A DNA stretch of 5,854 bases from Roseiarcus sp043784465 (GCA_043784465.1 JAYVYJ010000225.1:1-5854); one strand, 5' to 3'. Counted from the first letter of the stretch, positions 1 to 5,262 are shown. Numbers and translations are program-made. Notes: a model not told the origin generated them from the sequence alone.

Positions 1-81
1 TCGCTTGCCTGTTGGGAACACAGAGAAGCAGCCTAAGCGATGGTATCCGCGTATAATGGTGCAGTTGTGCAATGGCGTCAT
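1..81 (-). CDS. possible third gene of partition operon, runs off left edge
   Basis: A minus-strand reading frame opens with an ATG whose ATGA overlaps the stop of the ribbon-helix-helix gene, the same junction that joins parA to that gene. A purine-rich GGGTAA lies just upstream. It stays open for 27 codons to the window edge (starts MTPLHNCTIIRGYHRLG, ends PTGKR). No domain is recognisable. If the molecule is circular, the next codons, read from the right end of the window, are TAA, TAG and TGA, giving a complete 27-residue peptide. It may be only a chance frame; the coupling geometry is the sole support. Confidence 0.2.
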   Translation of the reverse strand, partial: MTPLHNCTIIRGYHRLGCFSVFPTGKR

Positions 82-356
82 GGTTTACCCGTAAGATCGG
101 CGATGCTCTTGAGCCCGCGCGCCCGGAATACGGCGTCCAGCCCTTCCATGATGATAGCGTGCATCTTCACGCGCTCGCTGAAGGCGAGTTCTCGAAGCTG
201 ATCGTGGACGCTAGGCGAGAGGTAGAGCGTCTGCTGGATTGTGTCAGGTCGCGCGCGCCGGCGGGGCTCGGTGACCTCGCTGGTCGCGCCCGGCTGCGGC
301 TGCGGTTCGGCTGCGGTTATCACGATATCGCTCAGAACCGTTCGGCGCTTCATCAT
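78..356 (-). CDS. ribbon-helix-helix partition/regulator partner of ParA
   Basis: A 92-residue basic protein likely acting as the DNA-binding (centromere-binding and autorepressor) partner of the adjacent ParA, as ParG-type proteins do in type Ib partition systems. Residues 1-38 are a Pro/Gln/Arg-rich, probably flexible tail. Residues 39-46 (TIQQTLYL) fit the beta strand of a ribbon-helix-helix fold, about 48-61 (PSVHDQLRELAFSE) helix A, and about 63-79 (VKMHAIIMEGLDAVFRA) helix B. A mobile N-terminal tail followed by RHH is the expected architecture of these partners. The start ATG overlaps the parA stop by 4 bp (ATGA), with AAGGG six bases upstream inside parA; a second ATG follows immediately. 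Specific role as centromere binder is inferred from context; a copy-control or antitoxin-like RHH repressor is the alternative, but no toxin gene is adjacent. Confidence 0.8.
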   Translation of the reverse strand: MMKRRTVLSDIVITAAEPQPQPGATSEVTEPRRRARPDTIQQTLYLSPSVHDQLRELAFSERVKMHAIIMEGLDAVFRARGLKSIADLTGKP

Positions 357-985
357 GGCTTACCCTTGTAATGGCATAACCGTACAACAGACGACCAAAG
401 TGCGCGAACCTCGCCGGCGGCTTGGCCTGTCGGGTTAAACTCGGTAACGCCGACACCGCCCGCCAGCGCGTCCTGATGGTCGGTTCGGCTAACAATGGGC
501 GGATCTGCGACAAGGCCGAGAGCGGCTAACCCTGCCCGCGTCTCATCCACCCGCGCGGATCGCGGCGGGCACTGGCTCAAGACGAACGCAAACGGCTTGG
601 CGAGCCGTATCAGTGCATGCACCGTTGGCAGCGCCCCTCGCAGGTCCGTTGCAGTTGGACGGCACGGCACGAGGCATAGGTCGGCAGCTCGCATGGCCAG
701 GTTCACGGCGGGGCTATCAACACCGGGCGTATCGACAAAGGCGAAGTCATATCCAGCGCCACGAAGGCGGTTCAGCGCCGCGTCGAGAGCCCGCGCCTCT
801 ATGCGCTCGAAATCAGGGCCACCTTCAGCATCTCGCGCCTCAGCCCAATCGCTCAGCGTCCCTTGCCGATCCAGTTCCAGCAAGAACACACGCGCTCCCT
901 GTTCCGACGCAGCGACAGCGAGGCTCGCCGCTAGCGTGGATTTGCCGGAACCGCCCTTTTGCGTGACGAAAGCCAGTGTGCGCAT
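353..985 (-). CDS. parA: ParA-family partition ATPase (small, type Ib-like)
   Basis: A 210-residue deviant-Walker ATPase expected to bind nucleoid DNA in its ATP form and drive segregation of plasmid copies. The Walker A motif KGGSGKST is at residues 10-17 with the signature lysine K10. The A' segment LELDRQGT is at 36-43, where the usual DxDPQG reads ELDRQG; D39 is kept and the proline is replaced by Arg. Walker B is FAFVDTPG at 81-88 (D85). There is no N-terminal HTH extension, which separates it from type Ia ParA/SopA and matches the short type Ib class, whose partner is an RHH protein, as here. The ATG at 985 is preferred over an upstream TTG at 1006 because GGGTGG lies about 9 bases before it and the Walker A position then matches the family. 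Low-complexity Arg/Ala linkers are not seen. MinD-like or conjugation ATPases are less likely given the partner gene. Confidence 0.9.
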   Translation of the reverse strand: MRTLAFVTQKGGSGKSTLAASLAVAASEQGARVFLLELDRQGTLSDWAEARDAEGGPDFERIEARALDAALNRLRGAGYDFAFVDTPGVDSPAVNLAMRAADLCLVPCRPTATDLRGALPTVHALIRLAKPFAFVLSQCPPRSARVDETRAGLAALGLVADPPIVSRTDHQDALAGGVGVTEFNPTGQAAGEVRALWSSVVRLCHYKGKP

Positions 986-1016
986 TGCAGTGGTCCACCC
1001 TAACAAGGGCGTACCA

Positions 1017-1038
1017 TTACACTGTTAAAACCGTGTAA
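1017..1038. promoter_or_regulatory. 22-bp dyad upstream of parA: candidate operator/centromere
   Basis: TTACAC and GTGTAA form perfect 6-bp arms, and extending inward gives 18 of 22 positions symmetrical. It lies 32 bp upstream of the parA start in the divergent region. In type Ib partition systems the centromere and the RHH autorepressor site usually lie just upstream of parA, so this is the best candidate. TGTCGC is repeated with a 10-bp step at 1042-1047 and 1052-1057, and ACTGT occurs at 1021 and 1038, so further protein-binding repeats may flank it. No convincing parA -35/-10 pair was found. Confidence 0.5.
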
Positions 1039-1071
1039 CTGTGTCGCTGCTTGTCGCCTCGCGACCTTTCC

Positions 1072-1101
1072 TGTCTCAATCGGGTATACCCCTCCAAGAC
1101 G
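1072..1101. promoter_or_regulatory. res subsite I (likely crossover site)
   Basis: An imperfect 30-bp dyad with outer arms TGTCTC and AAGACG (reverse CGTCTT) around a perfect 10-bp centre GGGTATACCC. It is the subsite farthest from the resolvase gene, which in Tn3-type res is the one that is cut. It is two bases longer than the canonical 28, so the exact boundary is uncertain. Confidence 0.65.
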
Positions 1102-1120
1102 GATTTTTGAGACACTTTTC

Positions 1121-1155
1121 CGTCTCATATGGGTTGACTTCGTATTTAAGAGACG
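1121..1155. promoter_or_regulatory. res subsite II
   Basis: Arms CGTCTCATA and TTAAGAGACG (reverse CGTCTCTTAA) match at 8 of 9 positions, spanning 35 bp. An elongated subsite II is typical of Tn3-type accessory sites. The putative resolvase -35 box lies inside it. Confidence 0.65.
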
Positions 1156-1162
1156 ACATAGA
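1134..1162 (+). promoter_or_regulatory. candidate resolvase promoter within res
   Basis: TTGACT (5 of 6 to the -35 consensus) at 1134-1139, 17 bases, then CATAGA (3 of 6 to -10) at 1157-1162. It overlaps subsite II and precedes subsite III, so resolvase binding would repress it, as in Tn3-family elements. Confidence 0.4.
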
Positions 1163-1166
1163 GAAA

Positions 1167-1190
1167 GGGTCTTAGAACTAAATGAGACAG
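1167..1190. promoter_or_regulatory. res subsite III
   Basis: Left arm GGTCTTAG and right arm AATGAGACAG (reverse CTGTCTCATT) form the shortest and most degenerate dyad, about 24 bp, ending 11 bases before the resolvase start codon and just before its ribosome binding site. Occupancy would block translation-initiation-proximal transcription. Confidence 0.55.
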
Positions 1191-1201
1191 TAGGGGCGAA
1201 A

Positions 1202-1753
1202 ATGAGCAAGATCGGGTACGCTAGGGTCTCGACGGCTGAGCAAGGACTCGACGTTCAAGAGGCCGCGCTCAAGGCGGCAGGCTGCGAAGTTATCCGCGCC
1301 GAAAAGCGGTCGGGAACGTCAACGGAGGGTCGCGCCGAGCTGAAAACCGTTCTCGACTTCCTGCGTCCAGGTGACGAACTGGTCGTGACGCGCATCGACA
1401 GGCTTGCCCGCTCCATTGGCGACTTGCAGGATATTGTCCGCACCGTTCGCGCTAAGGGCGCGAGCCTCAAGGCGACTGAGCAGCCTATCGACACGTCCAC
1501 CGCCGCCGGCAAAGCTTTTCTCGATATGCTCGGCGTGTTCGCGGAATTTGAGACGAACCTCCGCAAGGAACGTCAGCTCGAAGGGATAGCCGCCGCAAAG
1601 GCCGCAGGGGTCTACAAGGGCCGCCCGGCGACTATCGACGCGGCCAAGGTCGCCGCGCTTAAAGCTGACGGTCTCGGCGCAACTGAAATTGCAAAACGTC
1701 TTGGCGTTGGTCGCGCATCAGTCTATCGGGTTCTCAACGGGGCCGCCGCCTGA
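1202..1753 (+). CDS. serine site-specific recombinase, Tn3-type resolvase
   Basis: A 183-residue small serine resolvase that would cut and rejoin two directly repeated res sites to turn plasmid multimers into monomers. The catalytic serine is S10 in YARVST (6-11), with R8 beside it. RIDRLARS at 64-71 supplies D66, R67 and R70, equivalent to the D67/R68/R71 active-site cluster of gamma-delta resolvase. The segment around 103-135 (KAFLDMLGVFAEFETNLRKE) is the dimer/E-helix region. The C-terminal HTH is about 143-179 (ATEIAKRLGVGRASVYRVLN). Length equals the usual 180-190 residues, so it is intact. AGGGG lies five bases before the ATG. The three-subsite res directly upstream argues for a resolvase rather than an invertase. 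No transposase is nearby, so it serves the replicon rather than a transposon. Confidence 0.93.
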   Translation: MSKIGYARVSTAEQGLDVQEAALKAAGCEVIRAEKRSGTSTEGRAELKTVLDFLRPGDELVVTRIDRLARSIGDLQDIVRTVRAKGASLKATEQPIDTSTAAGKAFLDMLGVFAEFETNLRKERQLEGIAAAKAAGVYKGRPATIDAAKVAALKADGLGATEIAKRLGVGRASVYRVLNGAAA

Positions 1754-1754
1754 A

Positions 1755-1778
1755 CGGCCGTATGGAGAAAATAGGCCG
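1755..1778. terminator. weak hairpin just after resolvase stop
   Basis: CGGCC and GGCCG pair across a 14-base loop starting two bases after the stop codon. There is no T-run after it, so an intrinsic terminator is only a weak possibility. Confidence 0.2.
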
Positions 1779-1814
1779 CTGAGCAAATCACCACCATCTG
1801 GGGCGTCTGGCGTA

Positions 1815-1902
1815 GGGGGACGTGGTTTTTATCTCAACCGCTATCGCCACGCCGTAACCGTCCAGCCCCATTCGTGCGCAGAACTGCAAATTAAAAACTG
1901 GG
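1815..1902 (+). repeat. imperfect direct repeat, copy A
   Basis: Starts GGGGGA and carries, in order, GG-TTT, ATCTC, TCGCC, CGTAACC, CGCAGA, AATT and CTGGG. The same ordered blocks occur in copy B about 160 bp later with small insertions and deletions. Similarity is moderate (judged by eye), so the repeat could be an old duplication. Confidence 0.45.
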
Positions 1903-1975
1903 GTTGGCGAGTTTTCCGTAGCCGCTAGGCGCGCGAGAAACACATTTCATCACAGCGCCGCCAAAGCTTTTCAAA

Positions 1976-2056
1976 GGGGGAATGGGGTTTCCATCTCGGC
2001 GCGAGTCGCCTGCCCCGTAACCAGACACGCCCTCACGCAGAGAATTTTTCCCTGGG
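1976..2056 (+). repeat. imperfect direct repeat, copy B
   Basis: Second copy of the unit beginning at 1815: GGGGGA, GGTTT, ATCTC, TCGCC, CCGTAACC, CGCAGA, AATT, CTGGG in the same order, with about 7 bases fewer after CGTAACC. No third copy was found in either orientation. Confidence 0.45.
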
Positions 2057-2306
2057 ATGAATTCAATCAGCCGAAATCAAGTCGGCGACGGCGTACAGGC
2101 CGAATTACGTCATACCCTAAAAGACTTAGCCTAATTTCGTATAGCGCCAGCGCGAAGCGAAAATGAAAGCTTTTGAAGCGCCCCCAAGCCGCGAAGCCAG
2201 TGATAACTGCAGCCAGCGTTGACGGCGACGGGGAAGCGCCGCAACCTGCCGGACTGGCGCAAGTGATTTGCGTCGCAGGGGAATCGCAACACCAGAAACA
2301 CGAAGA

Positions 2307-2343
2307 CCCGCCTTGAGGGCGGGCCGGTGTCCGGCAGAGCCGG
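2307..2343 (+). promoter_or_regulatory. tandem and mutually exclusive hairpins
   Basis: CCCGCC (2307-2312) pairs with GGCGGG (2318-2323) across TTGAG. Immediately after, GCCGG (2323-2327) can pair with CCGGC (2331-2335), or that same CCGGC can pair with a second GCCGG (2339-2343), so the two structures compete. The last GCCGG also shares bases with the large hairpin that follows. No T-run follows, so simple termination is unlikely. Confidence 0.4.
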
Positions 2344-2378
2344 GGCATAATCAGTGTGTGGCAACACGACTATGCCCC
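2342..2378. promoter_or_regulatory. large hairpin upstream of the operon
   Basis: GGGGCATA (2342-2349) and TATGCCCC (2371-2378) are perfect 8-bp arms. Inside, after a small internal loop, GTGT (2354-2357) pairs with ACAC (2364-2367) around GTGGCA. Candidate roles are an RNA regulatory element in the leader of the 2479 gene or a cruciform/nick-region hairpin recognised by the HUH protein. No known HUH nick motif is seen in its loop. Confidence 0.45.
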
Positions 2379-2398
2379 CAAAATTCGATGCAGCGCAA

Positions 2399-2414
2399 GA
2401 CCCTCTTTGGGGTC
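2399..2414 (+). promoter_or_regulatory. small leader hairpin
   Basis: GACCC and GGGTC pair across TCTTTG. It sits between the large hairpin and the start-site hairpin of the next gene, as part of the same structured leader. Confidence 0.3.
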
Positions 2415-2460
2415 AACGCTGGTGCTTGGCCTAATCGGCGCGCATCTGAGCGGCGGGCTT

Positions 2461-2476
2461 CGATCCGAGGGGATCG
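2461..2476 (+). promoter_or_regulatory. ribosome-binding-site hairpin of the 2479 gene
   Basis: CGATCC (2461-2466) and GGATCG (2471-2476) form a perfect 6-bp stem with loop GAGG. The Shine-Dalgarno GAGGGG (2467-2472) occupies the loop and first stem bases, six bases before the ATG at 2479. This supports 2479 as the start and suggests that translation could be modulated by structure or a bound protein. Confidence 0.5.
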
Positions 2477-2478
2477 CC

Positions 2479-3264
2479 ATGCTCGCAAATCAATTTCACG
2501 AAGCCGTCGCCGCAGTCCGCAGCACGACGCAGCTTGATACCGTCGCCCGCCAGCTATGGGCCGCACATGGCCAAGGTGCGATAGCCGACGCCGACGCCGA
2601 GGCCATCGCCGGGGCCGTACAAGCCCGTAGAGCCGCCTTCGCTCGTCCGGCTATGTCCATAGCCCTGTCACAAGCCGCGCCTGCCTACGCCCGCCGTAAG
2701 CCCGTTAGGCCGCGTTCCCCCGATCGTCAGGCTTCCCTTGAGCGCCGCCGCCGCTGCGCCATGAGTGGAATCGTGCCCGCGCGGATCGCCACTAGCTTCA
2801 CCTTGAGCGAGGTCGCCGCCCTGAGCGTCATCGCCCGTGAAGTCAAAAAGGCGGGGGTCTGTATCCTACCGGTGGACGCCATAGCCGCCCTCGCCGGGAT
2901 CTCTCGCACAACAACGCAAAACGCCCTTCGGCTCGCCGAGCATCTAGGACTTATCCTGCGCATCGAGCGTCGCCGTCGCGGGTTGCCGTCCCTGCCTAAC
3001 ATCCTGCGCATCGTCGCCAGCGAATGGGTTACGTGGTTACGGCATGGCTCAGAGGGAAGGGGAGGGCTCAAAAAGCTGAGCGCCACGAATAACCATTATC
3101 TTTCAAAGCGAAAAGTGAGGACAACCGGTGGCACCGACTGGCATTTAGAGGCAACGCATGGTAGGGTAAAAAGGGAACAAGCCGCAGGGGAGAGCGGCTA
3201 CATTTCAGACGAGGGATCATGCAAATCGAAATCGAAAGCGCCTGCATCGGGATCAGCCATCTAG
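2479..3264 (+). CDS. winged-helix/HTH protein, plasmid/island type, likely replication or control
   Basis: A 261-residue basic protein resembling alphaproteobacterial HTH proteins found on small plasmids and islands, as recalled; the exact role is not established. Residues 18-55 (LDTVARQLWAAHGQGAIADADAEAIAGA and following) are a helical N-terminal module. An Arg-rich linker at 71-94 precedes a winged helix at about 103-180: SFTLSEVAALSVIAREV, then recognition region IAALAGISRTTTQNALRLAE (135-154), then wing RIERRRRGLPSLPNILRIV. The tail after 190 is polar and less regular. The ATG at 2479 is chosen because it has GAGGGG six bases upstream; an in-frame GTG at 2356 would add 41 residues but begins inside the large hairpin. 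It is first in a five-gene operon and overlaps the next gene by 46 bp. It could be a replication initiator accessory or a copy-number/transcription regulator. Confidence 0.8.
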   Translation: MLANQFHEAVAAVRSTTQLDTVARQLWAAHGQGAIADADAEAIAGAVQARRAAFARPAMSIALSQAAPAYARRKPVRPRSPDRQASLERRRRCAMSGIVPARIATSFTLSEVAALSVIAREVKKAGVCILPVDAIAALAGISRTTTQNALRLAEHLGLILRIERRRRGLPSLPNILRIVASEWVTWLRHGSEGRGGLKKLSATNNHYLSKRKVRTTGGTDWHLEATHGRVKREQAAGESGYISDEGSCKSKSKAPASGSAI

Positions 3265-3455
3265 CCGAACATCTCGGCCTTAGCCGAAGGACCGTCGCCC
3301 GCATTCTCGCTAGAGGTGAATTGCCGTCGCTGCGCATCGGTCGCCGACGCCTAGTCCGGCTCGCAGATCTGCGCCGTTGGCTCGCTGGAAATGAGGTTCA
3401 GACGCCAACCGAGAACCTTACGAGCATCGGTCGCCAGTTCGCCGCTAGGTGGTAG
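3219..3455 (+). CDS. excisionase-type (MerR-like, HTH_17) DNA-binding protein
   Basis: A 78-residue protein that is almost entirely one HTH_17-type domain. Helices ISHLAEHLG (12-20) and SRRTVARILARGE (22-34) form the HTH, and PSLRIGRRRLVRLADLRRWLAG (36-57) gives the typical wing and final helix, as in Xis and MerR-like small binders. Residues 58-78 are an unstructured-looking tail. GAGGG lies just before the ATG, and the gene starts inside the end of the preceding gene in another frame. Family members act as recombination directionality factors or as repressors/replication accessories. No tyrosine integrase is present in the window, so a regulatory or origin-binding role beside the HUH protein is more likely than excision. 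Confidence 0.88.
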   Translation: MQIEIESACIGISHLAEHLGLSRRTVARILARGELPSLRIGRRRLVRLADLRRWLAGNEVQTPTENLTSIGRQFAARW

Positions 3456-3463
3456 GCCGCAAC

Positions 3464-4531
3464 ATGCCAACTTTTCACACGGAATTTGGCCCCGAAAACG
3501 GGCCGCAAACCCTTGGCGACATTGCTAAAAGGGTTTTTCATCGGCGCTTCAGTGCTTCTTTATCAGTTAAAGCGTTAGCTTCCTTTCACTCCCCCATGAG
3601 CGTTCAGTTCTCCTCTTCCTCTTCCTCCTCTCCTCCACCCCGAACAGTAGCAAAGCACCAAAACGGTATCAGTCTGCCAGAAGCTGAACGTCTATCCGCA
3701 GCGGCGCACTATATGGGCGCACGCGGATCGGTCATTCTCGTGTCACTAGCGAGCAGCGGCGACAATACCGCCGATTTACGCGAACGGAGCGACAAGCTCA
3801 AAAATCACATTGTGAAATTCCAGCGGGACCACGGTATGTCCCCGTGGTGGGCCGACATGCTCGAAGTGCATCCCAAGCTACACCTGCATCTGTTCGCAGC
3901 CGCGCCACGTGGCAAGGTTCGGCGCATGTGTCGGGCTATCGAGGGATCAAAGATACTCGGCGACGTAGACGCGCGACCCGTTTACGACATGAACGGAGCC
4001 GTAAACTACGCGCTTGGCGAGTTGACGACAGAGGCCAAATTTTCTCTCAAAAAGCGTGGTCGAAACATTCGGCGCATCAAGGGATCGCACAAGATACCTG
4101 ATGGCGGCGACAGGCAACGCCTTTCGCGAGGACTCGAAAGGGAAATGATAGGCGCGGGCATTATCAAGCCTTGGACGAAAACGAACGCCCGCCGAGCCGG
4201 GCGGCTTATTGACGCCGACGCCATCGCTAAAGACGTTGAGCGCGCAAAGGTTGGAATATTCTTTGCCGATCAACTGCCAAAGTTGAGCGCGCCGCCGAAG
4301 GCGAAGCGTGTACCCCAGCGGCGTGAGAAAATACCGCCACCGACGCTGCAAATGGTCTATCCGCCGACTGTAGTGGACATGCTCGCCGTGTTACGGGAAC
4401 GCATGACATGCGAGGATATCGCCGAGAGCATAGGGCTATCGCGTCAGCAAACAAACAACGTCGCCGTTGAACGTTTCGATATCGGTCGAAAGGCGCGCGA
4501 GCGCATCGTAGAACTGGCGCGGGCGGCATGA
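3464..4531 (+). CDS. HUH-type Rep-like protein with C-terminal HTH
   Basis: A 355-residue protein that I interpret as an HUH endonuclease-like replication initiator. A strand SVILVSLAS (89-97) could be motif 1. Motif 2 is seen as MLEVHPKLHLHLF (132-144) with E134 and the His-hydrophobic-His pair H140/H142. A motif 3 region follows at 173-190, with Y174 and Y182 as candidate nicking tyrosines. The usual lysine after the tyrosine (YxxK) reads glycine (G185). A conserved-looking basic block with GGDRQRLSRGLE is at 214-225. Residues 301-350 form an HTH (CEDIAESIGLSRQQTNNVAVERF). Residues 50-59 are a Ser/Pro linker. The ATG at 3464 is favoured (GGTAGG seven bases upstream, 8 bp after the preceding stop); a GTG at 3449 is possible. 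It overlaps the next gene by ATGA. Alternatives: an inactive Rep relative or an origin-binding regulator. Confidence 0.65.
   Translation: MPTFHTEFGPENGPQTLGDIAKRVFHRRFSASLSVKALASFHSPMSVQFSSSSSSSPPPRTVAKHQNGISLPEAERLSAAAHYMGARGSVILVSLASSGDNTADLRERSDKLKNHIVKFQRDHGMSPWWADMLEVHPKLHLHLFAAAPRGKVRRMCRAIEGSKILGDVDARPVYDMNGAVNYALGELTTEAKFSLKKRGRNIRRIKGSHKIPDGGDRQRLSRGLEREMIGAGIIKPWTKTNARRAGRLIDADAIAKDVERAKVGIFFADQLPKLSAPPKAKRVPQRREKIPPPTLQMVYPPTVVDMLAVLRERMTCEDIAESIGLSRQQTNNVAVERFDIGRKARERIVELARAA
3608..3636 (+). repeat. 29-base pure pyrimidine tract encoding poly-Ser
   Basis: An uninterrupted C/T run of TCC/TCT codons inside the Rep-like gene, encoding a Ser-rich linker. Such tracts are prone to length change by slippage in whole codons or to frameshift, which would switch the gene off. 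Confidence 0.75.
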
Positions 4532-5262
4532 GCGACGCGGCTAAAGAAAAGAACAAAGACAGGCCGACATTAGCGCCGCCCGCCTATGAGCCAAGCGCGG
4601 CAGAGACTGAGGCGCTTAAGGTTTATGCGGCTGCGTCGAAGACGCGCGCGCCGCGTATCAAGGTGACGGGAACGAGTGTTAAGCCCGATCACCCCAGCCA
4701 GGGGGTAGCCCAGATCGCGCTGATGAAGGCGATAGGCACAACCGACGCTGAGTTTTACAGCGGGTTTCTTTCGCAGCTCATCAACGTCGGATCGCCGGGG
4801 CGTGAACCTGACGAAGCCGGAACCAACTTCATGCTCGCCATAGTTAAAGGGATCGAACCACGCGACCAGATCGAGGCCATGCTCGCCGCCCAGATGGGGG
4901 CGGTGCATCTAGCAACAATGACGTTCGCTCGCCGCCTCGCCCATGTCGATAATATTCAGCAGCAGGACTCGGCGGAGCGCGCTTTCAATAAGCTAGCGCG
5001 GACCTTCGCGGCCCAGGTCGCAGCGTTGAAAGATTACCGCTCGAAGGGCGAGCAGAAAATGACGGTCCAGCACGTCCACGTCGCGGACGGTGGGCAGGCT
5101 ATCGTCGGGAACGTCAACGCACCGTCCCCACAGGGGGGAGGGGCGCGCGGAAAAGTCGAGGATCAACCCCATGCACTTACCCATGCACCAGGCATGCAGA
5201 TGCCGAGCCAAATCGAAGCGGAGCGGGCTACAATGCCGAGCGCCAGCCGTTCGGGGGCATAG
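4528..5262 (+). CDS. conserved helical protein of unknown function
   Basis: A 244-residue soluble protein resembling a family common in alphaproteobacterial islands and plasmids, usually followed by a small Cys/His protein as here. I recognise the family pattern but know no function. Residues 1-60 are polar, with a short basic patch (ASKTRAPRIKV, 36-46). Residues 60-170 are mostly helical, including KGIEPRDQIEAMLAAQM (107-123), THFARR-like TFARRL (132-137), and the family-typical NIQQQDSAERAFNKLARTFA (142-161). A glycine/histidine motif VQHVHVADGGQAIVGNV is at 180-196. The tail (200-244) is disordered and overlaps the next gene. There is no signal peptide or membrane segment. The start is ATGA-coupled to the Rep-like gene, so co-expression with it is likely. 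A DNA/phage-packaging-like or replication accessory role would be speculation. Confidence 0.75.
   Translation: MSDAAKEKNKDRPTLAPPAYEPSAAETEALKVYAAASKTRAPRIKVTGTSVKPDHPSQGVAQIALMKAIGTTDAEFYSGFLSQLINVGSPGREPDEAGTNFMLAIVKGIEPRDQIEAMLAAQMGAVHLATMTFARRLAHVDNIQQQDSAERAFNKLARTFAAQVAALKDYRSKGEQKMTVQHVHVADGGQAIVGNVNAPSPQGGGARGKVEDQPHALTHAPGMQMPSQIEAERATMPSASRSGA
5158..5162 (+). promoter_or_regulatory. ribosome binding site deciding the 5171 start
   Basis: GAGGA lies 8 bases before the ATG at 5171, inside the preceding coding sequence. It favours 5171 over the in-frame upstream ATG at 5090, which would add 27 unconserved-looking residues, and over the ATG at 5183. Confidence 0.5.

Larger units (their letters stand above)
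1072..1190. other. res: res site of the adjacent serine resolvase (three subsites)
   Basis: Six short arms with the core (T/C/G)GTCT(C/T) are arranged as three inverted pairs: 1072-1101, 1121-1155 and 1167-1190. The order and sizes (about 30, 35 and 24 bp) and the total of 119 bp resemble the Tn3/gamma-delta res layout (28, 34, 25 bp; about 114 bp), with subsite III nearest the resolvase start. An extra half-site, TGAGACA, lies at 1108-1114 in the I-II spacer. Function inferred: dimer resolution of the replicon by the downstream resolvase, plus autoregulation of its promoter. Confidence 0.75.
1754..2478. other. 725-bp gene-free region: candidate origin/leader
   Basis: No reading frame here has a plausible start, ribosome binding site and protein-like composition. 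The left half carries two imperfect direct repeats and small dyads (AAAACT/AGTTTT at 1894-1915; GCCGA/TCGGC at 2070-2086). The stretch 2100-2150 is relatively AT-rich. The right half carries GGCGCAA/TTGCGTC (2256-2274, one G-T pair) and then the hairpin series at 2307-2476. Its position directly upstream of the presumed replication operon makes it the most likely place for an origin and for the operon's promoter, neither of which I can pin down. Confidence 0.4.

Noticed and set aside
52..57. TATAAT, a perfect -10 box on the plus strand
   Set aside because: No -35-like element sits 16-18 bases upstream, and no plus-strand gene starts nearby; it faces into the partition operon.
495..1028. Long plus-strand open frame of 177 codons
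   Set aside because: It is antisense to parA, rich in Arg/Ser/Ala as expected for a shadow frame in GC-rich DNA, and has no ribosome binding site.
1689..1928. Plus-strand frame continuing past the resolvase end
   Set aside because: It begins inside the resolvase HTH in another frame and ends within the direct-repeat region with no protein-like character.
2532..2538. CTTGATA, identical to the core nick motif of pC194/pUB110-type rolling-circle origins
   Set aside because: It lies inside the coding sequence of the 2479 gene with no surrounding hairpin, and a 7-base match is expected by chance in a window this size.
3219..3455. Evidence for an integrative element (excisionase-like gene)
   Set aside because: No integrase, tRNA gene or att-like direct repeat is in the window, so the HTH_17 protein alone does not support an integrated element.
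3947..4351. Minus-strand open frame of 134 codons inside the Rep-like gene
   Set aside because: It lies wholly within a well-supported gene on the other strand and shows no recognisable domain.
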